A stretch of 64,000 bases of DNA from Prinia subflava (lineage: Eukaryota > Chordata > Aves > Passeriformes > Cisticolidae). The notes beneath the pieces were generated by a model. The model searched no databases, was not told the origin of the DNA, and saw only the letters and a list, made by a program, of their open reading frames with translations. The position numbers and the translations under genes are program-made. The DNA lies in assembly GCF_021018805.1 (NCBI RefSeq), contig NC_086254.1, positions 24,055,300 through 24,119,299 of the forward strand, read 5' to 3'. This document shows, piece after piece, positions 12,601 through 23,316 of this stretch (position 1 is its first letter; every line of letters starts with the position of its first letter).

Positions 12601-13193
12601 TTATTTTTGTGAAGCATTTTGAAAGCCATGGAGAATAGAATGCAAATACCACGCCCAAAGGTTGGGTTCTGATTTTATGAACACAGAACGAAAGAAGCAA
12701 AACCAGAACAAGAAACAAATATTTTCATGGCCTTTGTTACATTGCAGTGAACAGTTTTCATTCTCACTTTCACTTCTCTTTTGTAGAGTTTCCACCTAAA
12801 TGATTCTTTCCTCAGAAGAGAAGTAAATCAACAAAGTAAAAATAATTCTGTGTGTTTTTGGTTCCACTGCCTGAGCCAAGGTACTTGCAAAAAGTCAAAA
12901 AGCAACAAGAAGAGGAAGAAGACTAAATGTAAACCTATTAATTATTTTAAGAAAAGGAACACACCTGGAAAAAGGGTTTTTTTTCCTTAAGTATGATGTT
13001 GACTTCAAAATATTAATATTATGAATAGATAAAAGAAACAGAGAAGTTATGAGCAAATATACGAAGCTCAGTGAGTGTAGCATTTTTCTCAAAGACTTTT
13101 ACATTTTAAGAGGTTGAGCTGTGTGGAAGGAGGTGACGAGAACCCAACACCAGAGGATGAAGAAGTCCAGGCCAAAAATAAAGAGTCACTTAC
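9605..13193 (-). other. BCAS1 intron 11
   Basis: 3.6 kb, mostly unique sequence. An AT-rich TTTATAATATAG-type repeat lies at 11004-11072. No additional exon recognised. Confidence 0.8.
11004..11072. repeat. AT-rich tandem repeat
   Basis: Imperfect GTTTATAATATA units of about 14-16 bp in BCAS1 intron 11. Confidence 0.8.
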
Positions 13194-13259
13194 GCGGTGT
13201 GTGGGGCTGGGACCTGCTCCCTCTTCCGAACTGGGGGTCCCTCCATCACCCTTGAGTGA
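13194..13259 (-). CDS. BCAS1: BCAS1 coding exon 10 (residues 472-493)
   Basis: Twenty-two codons, SLKGDGGTPSSEEGAGPSP then THR, matching human SVKGDGGITHSEEING. The acceptor is TTATTTTAG at 13260-13261 and the donor is CGC then GTAAGT at 13193. Phase 0 at both ends. A 12-copy, 32/33-bp minisatellite lies about 210 nt upstream in the preceding intron. Confidence 0.92.
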
Positions 13260-13470
13260 CTAAAATAACAAAGGTCCTGTTTGAGGCGCTCAGTCAGGAG
13301 GAGAACCCACAGGAATGGGGCTCTGAAGGCGCTGCAGCAGCTCCACCTTGGAAATCTCCCCATCTCCAGGGCGGGTCCTGCTGGGTCTGCTCTGGGGATT
13401 GTCTCCTGTCAGTCAGGATTCCCACCAGGGCCTGGGCAGGGATCATTTCCTCCACTGAACACCCCAGCCC

Positions 13471-13859
13471 TGCTGCTGGAATTCTAGGAAAGAGCTTTTC
13501 CCTGCTGCTGGAACTGCTAGGAAAGAGCTTTTCCCTGCTGCTGGAATTCTAGGAAAGGGCTTTTCCCTGCTGCTGGAATTCTAGGAAAGGGCTTTTCCCT
13601 GCTGCTGGAACTGCTAGGAAAGGGCTTTTCCCTGCTGCTGGAACTGCTAGGAAAGGGCTTTTCCCTGCTGCTGGAACTGCTAGGAAAGAGCTTTTCCCTG
13701 CTGCTGGAATTCTAGGAAAGAGCTTTTCCCTGCTGCTGGAATTCTAGGAAAGGGCTTTTCCCTGCTGCTGGAATTCTAGGAAAGGGCTTTTCCCTGCTGC
13801 TGGAACTGCTAGGAAAGAGCTTTTCCCTGCTGCTGGAATTCTAGGAAAGGGCTTTTCCC
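13471..13859. repeat. Minisatellite, 32/33-bp unit, about 12 copies
   Basis: Unit TGCTGCTGGAATTCTAGGAA plus AGRGCTTTTCCC; a 33-bp variant has GAACTGCTAG in place of GAATTCTAG. Copies start at 13471, 13503, 13536, 13568, 13600, 13633 and so on. Lies in BCAS1 intron 10, about 210 nt upstream of coding exon 10. Confidence 0.95.
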
Positions 13860-15784
13860 TGTTTTCAGAGCCAAGTCTGTCCCACAGACCTAGTGGGACT
13901 CGCTCTCTATTTATCCACCCTACCAAGTGCATGTGCTGTGAATAATTAAAGCCCACTCAGCTTTAAAGAGATGTTTTATATTTTGTCATCAGCATCTGTT
14001 TAATCCTGATTTTTGCTTTCCAGTTTATTCCTGCAGTCCTTAAACCTCTAAATAATAATTCTCCTTGATTCCCACTCATCCCAGCCAGGACAATCCAAGC
14101 AGAGCCTGAGGCTGCAGCACTGGAAGGTCACTCAGAGCAAACCTTGACTCTCAAATACCTTTTTAAGGTGAAATCCCCTGTTTCCATCTAGATTTAAAAG
14201 TGAGAAACGCTTGTTTGACCAAACTGAGTAAACAGTACAAGCTTTGTGAGAATTAGGTTAAGCTTAAGTTACAATTAAGCTACAAAGGAGACAAGAGGAA
14301 TGAGGATTTGTGTTTCACGATGTGTTGGAGGGTTCATTGTGTTCTCCTGGGTGCCACAGAAGGCACAGAGAGCTCAGCAGCAAAGCGCAAAATAAACTCC
14401 AGGATTTCAGAGTGCCCAAATTTAAATGTCATTTCTCATTGCAGAAGTTCAGTGAAAACAATGAAAGGAGGTGACTTTTGTTCTAAATTTATCTCAGGCA
14501 GAATTGTGGTTTGCTGCAGCTCTACATTTGTAACGTGAGGCACAACCAGCCTGCTCCCACAGACGGGGTGACTGCAACTCAGACTGTCCTAAAAACCACA
14601 AAAATCAATCCCTGGCAGCAGCAGGAGAGAAAACAAAACCACTCCATGGCAATTCATGGCTTTTGTGGGGAAAATGCTGCTCCTGGGAGGTGCCACTGCT
14701 GGGCCTGGCCCGTGCTGGTGCTGGTGGAGCTTTATCTGTGCAGGAGGGGAGGAAGCTCAGTGTGGTCTGTGCAAACCCGGTCCGGAGTGCACCAAGATGG
14801 GCTGAGATAAGATCTGCCCTGCATTTCTGTGTTAGCAAATCCTCAAATACCTTCAGAAAAACAAAATTCTGCTCCAACAGCCATCAGTGTTACCTTTTCC
14901 CCTATAAACACCCCAAACCTGGATAAAAATAGCCCTGCTTTAGCCAACCTCTCTAACCCACCTCTTATTTTTATTATTATTCTTCTTATTTTTAACCAAA
15001 AATAACAGAGTAAAGACCTTGAGGTCTAGACAAAGCTCCCTCTTGCTGCCAGTGAGACGAGGATGGAACAACCCCAGGGATTTCTCTGCAGAGCACTGCT
15101 GACCTCTCATCCTTGCCTCTGTCACTTGGACTCGCTGCTGGCCAGGGATCCCAAAAAGCTTCCTGCAGTGAGCAGGGTGGATTGGGATGTTTTAAATGGA
15201 AGATGGGGACAGCCAAAACCCTGCTACGTTTCTGTGAATAGCTGTGACAAGATAAAAGGGTTATTCTCGATTCTAAATGCTATTTATTGCCTAGAAGCTG
15301 GATCATGTGGGGGAGTAGGGCAGCACAGGGACTGCAGATGGTTTGGGAGCAATCCTCCTTTGGCAGGCAGGATTAGATTTTATTTTCTGCCTTTCCCACC
15401 TGACGGACTTTTGCAGGAGTGAGTGCCGCCTTTCCTTTCACGTGCCAGTTTACCTAACCTGCATAAACTGCCAGAAAAACCTGTGGCACTAAAAACACAA
15501 CTCAGAGCCGGTGCAGGACAGGACACAGCACAGGGAGGTCTGACAGGGCCGTGGCCAGCGGGAGATGGATTTGGAGGGGTTTGGAGATGCGTTCCTCCAG
15601 GAGCATCCCACCGGGGGATGGGTGTGTAAGAGGAGCATCCCCGGTGTCGCCACCCCTGGAGCTCCCCGGGCCACCCGGGCGGGGAAAGGGCCACCGGAAC
15701 CCTCGGGACATTCCGGGAGGAGCCGCGAGAGGGAGATGCAGGACGGGGAATGCGCGGGGGGATGCGGGGAGGAGTCCCAGCGGT

Positions 15785-16437
15785 GCATCCCTGAGCACAG
15801 CGCATCCCTGAGCATTCCTGCGCACCCCTGAGCACCCCTGAGCATCCCTGAGCGCCCCTGAGCATCCCTGAGCACCCCTGAGCATCCCTGAGCACCACTC
15901 ATCCCTGCTCATCCCTGAGCCCAGCTCCTCCCTGAGCATCCTTGAGCACCCCTGAACACCCCTGAGCACCCCTGAGCACCCCTGAGCATCCCTGAGCATC
16001 TCTGAGCATCCCTGCTCATCCCTGAGCACCCCTGAGCATCCCTGAACACCCCTGAGCATCCCTGAGCATCCCTGAGCACCCCTGAGCACCCCTGAGCACC
16101 CCTGAGCATCCCTGCACATCCCTGAGCATCCCTGAACATCCCTGAACATCCCTGAGCACCCCTGAGCACCCCTGAGCATCCCTGCACATCCCTGAGCATC
16201 CCTGAACATCCCTGAACATCCCTGAGCATCCCTGAGCATCCTTGAGCATCCCTGAGCCCCCCTGAGCACCCCTGAGCACCCTTGAGCATCCCTGAGCCCC
16301 CCTGAGCCCCCCTGAGCACCCCTGAGCATCCCTGAGTATCCCTGAGCACCCCTGAGCATCCTGAGTATCCCTGAGCACCCCTGAGCATCCCTGCACATCC
16401 CTGAACACCCCTGAGCATCCCTGAGCATCCCTCATCC
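15785..16437. repeat. Minisatellite, 10-bp unit CCTGAGCAYC
   Basis: About 65 copies of CCTGAGCATC/CCTGAGCACC with variants such as CCTGAACATC and CCTGCACATC. Because 10 is not a multiple of 3, all minus-strand frames repeat GCSGMLRDAQ and stay open, giving spurious ORFs of 137-308 codons. The array begins about 70 nt past the donor of BCAS1 coding exon 9. Confidence 0.95.
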
Positions 16438-16505
16438 CTCCGCCCTCCCAGACAAAGGCAAAGTGTTTTCCAAGCCTCTCCCGCAGCCCTCCGAGCTGCT
16501 CTTAC

Positions 16506-16673
16506 CAGCTTAAAAAACTTCCTCAGGTTTGCCTTGGGCGTTTTGCTCTCGGCCCCGCGCGGTTTCACCTCGGCGCTCTCGGCGCTCCTGCTCTCGTCCC
16601 TGTCGGGAGCCGCCGCCTCGGGAGCCGCCTCTGCCTTCTCATTGCTCACGGCCTCTGCCTCTTCCGAGGAGTT
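16506..16673 (-). CDS. BCAS1: BCAS1 coding exon 9 (residues 416-471)
   Basis: 168 nt, phase 0 at both ends. Begins NSSEEAEAVSNEKAEAAPEA, is strongly acidic then mixed-charge, and ends KTPKANLRKFFKL. The human region with LKREESKPRTSLMAFLRQM is the positional equivalent, ending in the same kind of aromatic/basic motif. The acceptor is CACCCCAG at 16674-16675 and the donor is CTG then GTAAGA at 16505. A 10-bp tandem array begins about 70 nt beyond the donor. The coding sequence is GC-rich at third positions. Confidence 0.88.
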
Positions 16674-17077
16674 CTGGGGTGGGGAAGGAAAGTGGGAAAA
16701 GCCTCAGACTCCATCCATGAGGAGTTGGTTGATTTTTTTAAATTTTACAGTCAAACAGGGCATAAAAGCATCCTCAGCTTCACCGTGCTCTCCGTGTTGC
16801 TTCAGGAACTCAATTAATCCCAATTGAAAAGAAGTAAAGAAGTGTTAAAATCCCACCAGTTGATATAAGTGAAAGAAATAACCTTTCTTGAGTTGCTGGT
16901 TCCCAATCACAAGAATCTAGCTTTGATTACAATATAAAAATAATGAAAATGGAATTACACACAGCAGATGAGGCTAAAGTAAATCCAGTAAATATGAGAA
17001 AAATCATACTCAGGAATTTGCACCCAAAAGCAGAATTAAGACTATTTAAAACACACTACGGACACTATTAATTGCTG

Positions 17078-17235
17078 AAACATGGCCTTGGACACATCCA
17101 GAGATTGGGCAGCCACAGCTGCTCTGGGAATCTGTGTCAGGACCTCACCTCCCTCAGGGGAAGAATTCCTTCCCAACATCCCATCTGAACCCCCTCTGTG
17201 TCAGTTTGAAGCCATTCCCCCTGCCCTGTCACTTG
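17078..17235 (-). mobile_element. CR1 LINE 3' fragment
   Basis: Minus orientation. Recognisable CR1 3' region: GGGCAGCCACAGCTGCTCTG, then TCCTTCCCAACATCCCATCT, then GTCAGTTTGAAGCCATTCCC, in the order expected for a reversed copy. Non-coding, 5'-truncated remnant. Confidence 0.75.
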
Positions 17236-17828
17236 TTTGTTCTTATTTGTCACCACATTCTTTTATTTGGACTCTGCCAGGTTTATTGTGAACAATGAGA
17301 TTTCCTGTTCCCCTTTACAGCCGTTTTTCTGTGTGCTGTTTCTGTGCTCTCCCTTTCTGAGCAAATGAAATCCCAATTTATTTAGCCCTTTGTACAGAAG
17401 GCATCCAAGATATTTACTCAGTTTTCTATTACATCTTTCAGCTCTGTCACATTTTTAAGTTGCAGGCAACTCCACGTTCAGGAAGGGGGCTCACCATGGG
17501 CTCCTAGAGCAGCAGGAGAGGTTTTGCTTTGTTCCTGACTCCTCTTTTGTGGAAGAAACAACATTTTGGGGGTGGGGCAATGGGGAGAAGAATGATGAGG
17601 GAATAAATATTCCTTATCCCCCGCTGCCTGAGATGGCTGCAGCAGATCCCACCTCCCCATGGAGCTGTAGATTTAATTTATATTTATGAACAGCTTTGAG
17701 ATAATCAGTCTATAATAATTTTACTCTGGATCTCTGCCTACTCACACGTTCATATCATCAATTCCCCATCTCTTTGCTGGAAGGGAATGATTCAGAGCAG
17801 AGTGGGAGCAGTGGCTGAGCAAAGCAGG

Positions 17829-17884
17829 GCTCAGCTCCTGGATCTCTTGATGATCTTAGAGGTCTCTTCCAACCTCATTATTCT
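17829..17884 (+). mobile_element. CR1 LINE extreme 3' end
   Basis: TGATGATCTTAGAGGTCTCT followed by TCCAACCTCATTATTCTGTG is the classic CR1 3' terminus in plus orientation, leading directly into the ATTCTGTG tail repeat. Confidence 0.85.
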
Positions 17885-19434
17885 GTGATTCCGTGATTCC
17901 GTGATTCCGTGATTCCGTGACTCCGTGACTCCGTGACTCCGTGATTCTGTGACTCTGTGATTCTGTGATTCTGTGATTCTGTGATTCTGTGATTCTGTGA
18001 TTCTGTGATTCTGTGATTCTGTGACTCTGTGATTCTGTGATTCTGTGACTCTGTGATTCTGTGATTCTGTGATTCTGTGATTCTGTGATTCTGTGACTCT
18101 GTGATTCTGTGACTCTGTGATTCTGTGACTCTGTGACTCTGTGGTTCTGTGATTCTGTGATTCTGTGATTCTGTGATTCTGTGATTCTGTGACTCTGTGA
18201 TTCTGTGACTCTGTGATTCTGTGATTCTGTGATTCTGTGATTCTGTGATTCTGTGATTCTGTGACTCTGTGATTCCGTGACTCTGTGATTCTGTGATTCT
18301 GTGATTCTGTGACTCTGTGACTCTGTGGTTCTGTGATTCTGTGATTCTGTGATTCTGTGACTCTGTGATTCTGTGACTCTGTGATTCTGTGATTCTGTGA
18401 TTCTGTGATTCTGTGATTCCGTGACTCTGTGACTCTGTGACTCTGTGATTCTGTGATTCCGTGATTCCGTGATTCTGTGATTCCGTGATTCTGTGATTCT
18501 GTGACTCTGTGATTCTGTGATTCTGTGATTCTGTGACTCTGTGATTCTGTGACTCTGTGATTCTGTGACTCTGTGATTCCGTGACTCTGTGACTCTGTGA
18601 TTCTGTGATTCCGTGATTCCGTGATTCTGTGATTCCGTGATTCTGTGATTCTGTGACTCTGTGATTCTGTGACTCTGTGATTCTGTGATTCCGTGATTCC
18701 GTGATTCTGTGACTCTGTGACTCTGTGATTCTGTGATTCTGTGACTCTGTGATTCTGGGATTCTGTGATTCTGTGATTCTGTGATTCTGTGACTCTGTGA
18801 TTCTGTGATTCTGTGATTCTGTGATTCTGTGACTCTGTGATTCTGTGATTCTGTGATTCTGTGATTCTGTGATTCTGTGATTCTGTGACTCTGTGATTCT
18901 GTGACTCTGTGATTCTGTGACTCTGTGACTCTGTGGTTCTGTGATTCTGTGATTCTGTGATTCTGTGATTCTGTGACTCTGTGATTCTGTGACTCTGTGA
19001 TTCTGTGACTCTGTGATTCTGTGATTCTGTGATTCTGTGATTCTGTGACTCTGTGATTCTGTGATTCTGTGATTCTGTGACTCTGTGATTCTGTGACTCT
19101 GTGATTCTGTGATTCCGTGATTCTGTGATTCCGTGACTCTGTGATTCTGTGATTCTGTGATTCCGTGATTCCGTGACTCCGTGATTCTGTGACTCTGTGA
19201 TTCCGTGACTCTGTGACTCTGTGACTCTGTGATTCTGTGATTCTGTGATTCCGTGATTCTGTGACTCTGTGATTCTGTGATTCTGTGATTCTGTGACTCT
19301 GTGATTCTGTGACTCTGTGATTCTGTGACTCTGTGATTCTGTGATTCTGTGACTCTGTGATTCTGTGATTCTGTGATTCTGTGACTCTGTGATTCTGTGA
19401 TTCCGTGATTCTGTGATTCCGTGATTCTGTGATC
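17880..19434. repeat. 8-bp satellite expanded from the CR1 tail, about 194 copies
   Basis: Uninterrupted GTGATTCT/GTGACTCT/GTGATTCC octamers for about 1.55 kb. The octamer equals the CR1 3' terminal repeat (ATTCTRTG), and the array starts at a CR1 3' end. It produces a 576-codon minus-strand frame of SQNHRITE repeats that is not a gene. Higher-order patterns of ATT/ACT/TCC variants are visible. Confidence 0.95.
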
Positions 19435-19649
19435 TCATTGCCCCGAGGGGGCGGGTTGGGATCTCACTGCTGCATCCCAAGGGAGTTTTGTCTCTGCACT
19501 GGGATTGGTGGCACAGCCAACAAAAGCACCCTGGCACCAAATGCCAACCTCCAAAAAGCACTGCCCAGTTATATGAGGGTTTGTCAGCTATTCAGAGATG
19601 GAGTTGTTTGAAGTATTGGGGATTTTTTGCACATTTCTTCAGGAAATTC

Positions 19650-19905
19650 TTCCGCAGGACAAGGCGGAATGGCCTCACGCTGAAAGAAGGGACACTTAGG
19701 TTGGATATACAGAGGAAATCCCTCCCTGGGAGGGTGCTGAGGGCCTGGCACAGATTCCCAGAGCAGCTGTGGCTGCCCCTGGATCCCTGGAAGTTTTCCA
19801 GGCCAGGCTGGACGGGGCTTGGAGCAGCCTGGGACAGTGGAAGCTGTCCCTGCCCGTGGCATTGGATTGGCTTCGAGGTCTCTTCAACCCAAACCATTCT
19901 GGGAT
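19650..19905 (+). mobile_element. CR1 LINE 3' fragment
   Basis: Plus orientation: GGAATGGCCTCACGCTGAAA, GGTTGGATATACAGAGGAAA, CCCAGAGCAGCTGTGGCTGC, GGAGCAGCCTGGGACAGTGG and the terminal TCTTCAACCCAAACCATTCT are typical of the CR1 3' region. 5'-truncated. Confidence 0.85.
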
Positions 19906-21046
19906 TCCCTATTCTGCTTCTCCAGTAATTAACCAGTTTGCTGTGTGCATATAATTAAAAAGAACATGATTTTCCTGCAGTTGCATGGCAAGAGTTGCTT
20001 AAAATTCAAGTTTTTTAAGCAAACACATCTGCTTTTAAAGATCCCAGATCCCAGAGCAGTCTAAATAATGCTGCCTTGATCACCTCCCACCCTGGCCTGG
20101 CCTGCTTTCATCAGAGAAATGTGAAGCATCACATTTCTCTGCCCTGATCAGATATCTACAAGGCCTGAAAGCGGCTTTCCAACACAAATATTGGAAATTG
20201 CCCACTGTAATTCCCTATTAGTATTCCTCCTGGGAAAAAAAAAAAAAAGAAATGCTGGCACAGCAAATATTTGAATAACTGTTCTGAAAATTCTAGTGAA
20301 GACTGATCAGGAAATGGGGCAAATACAAAGTGGCTCCCAGCTGAGAAGCTGAATAAGGAATTTTTCATTTTCCCTTTCCATATTTATTCATGTGAGGCAG
20401 AGCAGCAGCATTTACTGCCACGTGTTGACAGGCACTTCATTAGCTGCACTTTGAAGTGAAAGCTCATCAGAAGATGGATATTTAAGAGACTGACTGGAAA
20501 GAGAAGCTGGAGCTGAATCCTGGATCTATTGAGTGTTGTGGTTGCTGTTTGTGAGTTATAAAACAAAGCTACTCCTGACTCTGAGTTCTCCACCTATCTG
20601 AGCTGGGATTCTCTGTCCTAGCAAAAGGACAGTGCATTGAATGCATCAGAAAAAGATAAATTCACTGCAGAACACTCCACAGACTCTTCAAACCAAGCTG
20701 AGTTTGAGGCCAACCTGTTGTCTTTTGGTTTTTGGTACATCTCATTTTCTTTAGTTTTAAGCTGACTGGGTCATCAGGGTCTTTCACCAAAGGAAATATA
20801 AAATATTATTCTGTGCCAAGAAAACTCGCTAAAACCACATCTGACTTTTTACAGGTAAAGGATTCAATGCTCAAACAGACAGAGTTGTTGTTTTTTCCTA
20901 ATTCTTAGGACCAAACTCAGTTCTCTCCTGCAGTTTTCTGAAGGGAATTTCTGCAAAAACCTTTGGTCTGAGCGTGATCTCAGACCCGAGACGTTCTAAC
21001 CCAGCAGAAGGGAGCTCGTTTGCCAAAGTCCAGGTTCCTGCAGTAC

Positions 21047-21247
21047 CTTTTTCCAGAAGAGCTTGCTCAGGGGCAGAGGGGTGGCCGGGCCCTTGTCCCT
21101 GGTGGCCTCGCGGGGGGGTTCGCTGGTCACTCCCTGCGGAGGGGCCGCAGCCTCGGGCGCTTTCGGGTTCTGCTTGGGCTGAGGCTCCTGGGCCTGGGGG
21201 ACATTCCTGTCAGCTTTTGCACAGGGGGCTGCAGGCTGCTCGGGGCT
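21047..21247 (-). CDS. BCAS1: BCAS1 coding exon 8 (residues 349-415)
   Basis: 201 nt, phase 0 at both ends. Begins SPEQPAAPCAKADRNVPQ, continues through a Pro/Gln/Ala-rich stretch (QEPQPKQNPKAPEAAAPPQG) and ends RDKGPATPLPLSKLFWKK, matching human KSGPTSLPLGKLFWKK at the exon end. The acceptor is GTGGTCCCCAG at 21248-21249 and the donor is AAG then GTACTG at 21046. The tail LSKLFWKK is a hydrophobic/basic motif repeated in variant form in other exons. The upstream intron carries a GGGAA-rich array (on the transcribed strand) ending about 88 nt before the acceptor. Confidence 0.92.
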
Positions 21248-21335
21248 CTGGGGACCACAAGGACAGGGCTATTGTGGAGAGCAAATCCAGCATCACCTGG
21301 GGCAGGTGAGCACCACCTCTCCCCACTCAGCTGCA

Positions 21336-22129
21336 TCCCTTCCCTTCCCTTCCCTTCCCTTCCCTTCCCTTCCCTTCCCTTCCCTTCCCTTCCCTTCCCT
21401 TCCCTTCCCTTCCCTTCCCTTCCCTTCCCTTCCCTTCCCTTCCCTTCCCTTCCCTTCCCTTCCCTTCCCTTCCCTTCCCTTCCCTTCCCTTCCCTTCCCT
21501 TCCCTTCCCTTCCCTTCCCTTCCCTTCCCTTCCCTTCCCTTCCCTTCCCTTCCCAAACCTTCCCAAACCTTCCCTTCCCAAACCTTCCCAAACCTTCCCT
21601 TCCCTTCCCAAACCTTCCCAAACCTTCCCAAACCTTCCCTTCCCTTCCCAAACCTTCCCTTCCCAAACCTTCCCAAACCTTCCCTTCCCAAACCTTCCCA
21701 AACCTTCCCAAACCTTCCCAAACCTTCCCAAACCTTCCCAAACCTTCCCTTCCCAAACCTTCCCTTCCCAAACCTTCCCTTCCCAAACCTTCCCAAACCT
21801 TCCCTTCCCAAACCTTCCCTTCCCAAACCTTCCCTTCCCTTCCCTTCCCAAACCTTCCCTTCCCAAACCTTCCCTTCCCTTCCCTTCCCAAACCTTCCCT
21901 TCCCAAACCTTCCCTTCCCTTCCCAAACCTTCCCTTCCCAAACCTTCCCTTCCCAAACCTTCCCTTCCCAAACCTTCCCTTCCCAAACCTTCCCTTCCCA
22001 AACCTTCCCTTCCCAAACCTTCCCTTCCCAAACCTTCCCTTCCCAAACCTTCCCTTCCCAAACCTTCCCTTGCCTTCCCTTCCCTTCCCTTCCCAAACCT
22101 TCCCTTCCCTTCCCAAACCTTCCCTTCCC
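21336..22129. repeat. CCCTT pentamer array grading into CCCTT/CCCAAACCTT mixed array
   Basis: Pure TTCCC pentamers from 21336 to about 21553, then mixtures of TTCCC and TTCCCAAACC to 22129. In the BCAS1 transcript this reads GGGAA/GGTTTGGGAA. It fills about 78% of intron 8 between coding exons 7 and 8. All six frames stay open, which explains the 286-407-codon ORFs. Confidence 0.97.
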
Positions 22130-22262
22130 TCGAGCAGAAGCAGCAGAAGACACAGCAAGCCCAGAACACAGATAAAGAAATTAAAACTCTCAGAGACTGA
22201 ACATGCCAGCCAGAATTCCCCTTTCCTTGCATTGCACAGATAATTCAACCCCTCCTACTCAC

Positions 22263-22298
22263 TTTGGTGTTGGTTGTCTGCTGGGTTTCTTTCGCAGC
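22263..22298 (-). CDS. BCAS1: BCAS1 coding exon 7, 36-nt micro-exon (residues 337-348)
   Basis: Twelve codons, AAKETQQTTNTK, resembling human SQETQGAGKNSK in the same position. The acceptor is GTTTCCCTTCAG at 22299-22300 and the donor is AAA then GTGAGT at 22262. Phase 0 at both ends. It is followed by a 1015-nt intron, about 80% of which is a CCCTT-type array, before the next exon. Confidence 0.8.
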
Positions 22299-22883
22299 CT
22301 GAAGGGAAACAAAAGACAAAGATGAGTCTGTCTGAGGCTCTGCAGTTCCACAGGCCAGGAATTGTGTCACCAATTATTTTATTTTATTAGTGAATGTGTG
22401 TGCAAGTCTTGGCTCCTGCAGTCATGGAAACTGATCCACTGGAAGAGTGGAGGGAATCCCAGGTCCCATCTTTGTACCTGCCTTGGTGCTGCATTCTTTG
22501 TGCTTGTAGTCCTCAATTAGTTCTTTAAAAATACAGATATTTAGATATGTATTGCCATACTCACATTCCCATCCAGCTCAGGTAAATCATTACAGAGAAT
22601 TTAAAGGCATGAACAGATTTTTCTGTGTCTGCAGCTTGCAGTGCTCAGAGCTGGGTGTTTTCCATGGGAATCCCACAGCATCGCCGGGGATTGTGCTCCC
22701 GTCCCCTTCCAGCAGGAGGCCTGGATTTCTGGGATCCAGGACAGGAATCCTGGAAACCAGGGCAGGGAACAGCCTTTGGAACTCGGGCTGCAGCTCTGCC
22801 AAGAGCAGCTCTCAGGTGCTGCACCCATCCTCTCACAGCTTTGGGCACGAGGGGGGATTTCCTTTGGTAAAAGCGTTCAGTGA

Positions 22884-23075
22884 AATCCTCCTGAGTCCCT
22901 CAGAATGCACAAACACAGGAGGAGCTGGTGAAATTCTGATTCCCTCAGAATGCACAAACCCAGGAGGAGCCACTGAAATTCTCCTGATTCCATCAAAATC
23001 CACAAACCCAGGAGGAGCCAGTGAAATTCTCCTGATTCCATCAGAATGCACAAACCCAGGAGGAGCCACTGAAAT
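22884..23075. repeat. Minisatellite, 45-48-bp unit, 4 copies
   Basis: Units contain CAGAATGCACAAACCCAGGA and GGAGCCACTGAAATTCTCCT; the CACAAAC core recurs at 22908, 22953, 23001 and 23049. Confidence 0.88.
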
Positions 23076-23227
23076 TCCTCCTTGGCCAGGGATGTTACCC
23101 TGCAGCCCTCACCCAGCAGAGCTCCCCCAGAATTACCTGAGCTGTACAGAAACCCCATCCAGCCCCCGCCTGAGGCCAGGCTCCAGCAGCCTGGCACAGA
23201 CTCCGGGCAGTTTTCCACAGAACACCT

Positions 23228-23316
23228 GAGATATTTTGCAGGTGAGATATTTTGCAGTGCAGGTGAGATATTTTGCAGTGCACATGAGATATTTTGCAGG
23301 GCAGGTATTTTGCAGG
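23228..23316. repeat. Short repeat GAGATATTTTGCAG
   Basis: Four to five copies of GAGATATTTTGCAGTGCAGG with length variation (14-22 bp). Confidence 0.85.

Larger units (their letters stand above)
13260..16505 (-). other. BCAS1 intron 10
   Basis: 3.2 kb containing two minisatellites (13471-13859 and 15785-16437) near its two ends and unique sequence between. No further exon recognised. Confidence 0.8.
16674..21046 (-). other. BCAS1 intron 9
   Basis: 4.4 kb. Holds a CR1 fragment (17078-17235), the CR1 tail and its 1.55-kb 8-mer expansion (17829-19434), a second CR1 copy (19650-19905) and unique sequence. A human-like segment between SVKEDSVPTG and the next exon was looked for and not found. 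Confidence 0.75.

Noticed and set aside
15502..16649. Three overlapping minus-strand ORFs with GCSGMLRDAQ repeats
   Set aside because: A 10-bp array open in all frames. The 246-codon ORF also covers the real exon 16506-16673, but reads through its donor into the array.
17831..19561. 576-codon minus-strand ORF of SQNHRITE repeats
   Set aside because: It is the CR1 tail octamer array; 8-bp units without stops keep the frame open. No gene structure.
21020..22248. Several 286-407-codon ORFs (Leu-Pro-Phe and Gly-Arg-Glu repeats)
   Set aside because: Products of the CCCTT/CCCAAACCTT array. Only the segment 21047-21247 on the minus strand, in a different frame, is coding.
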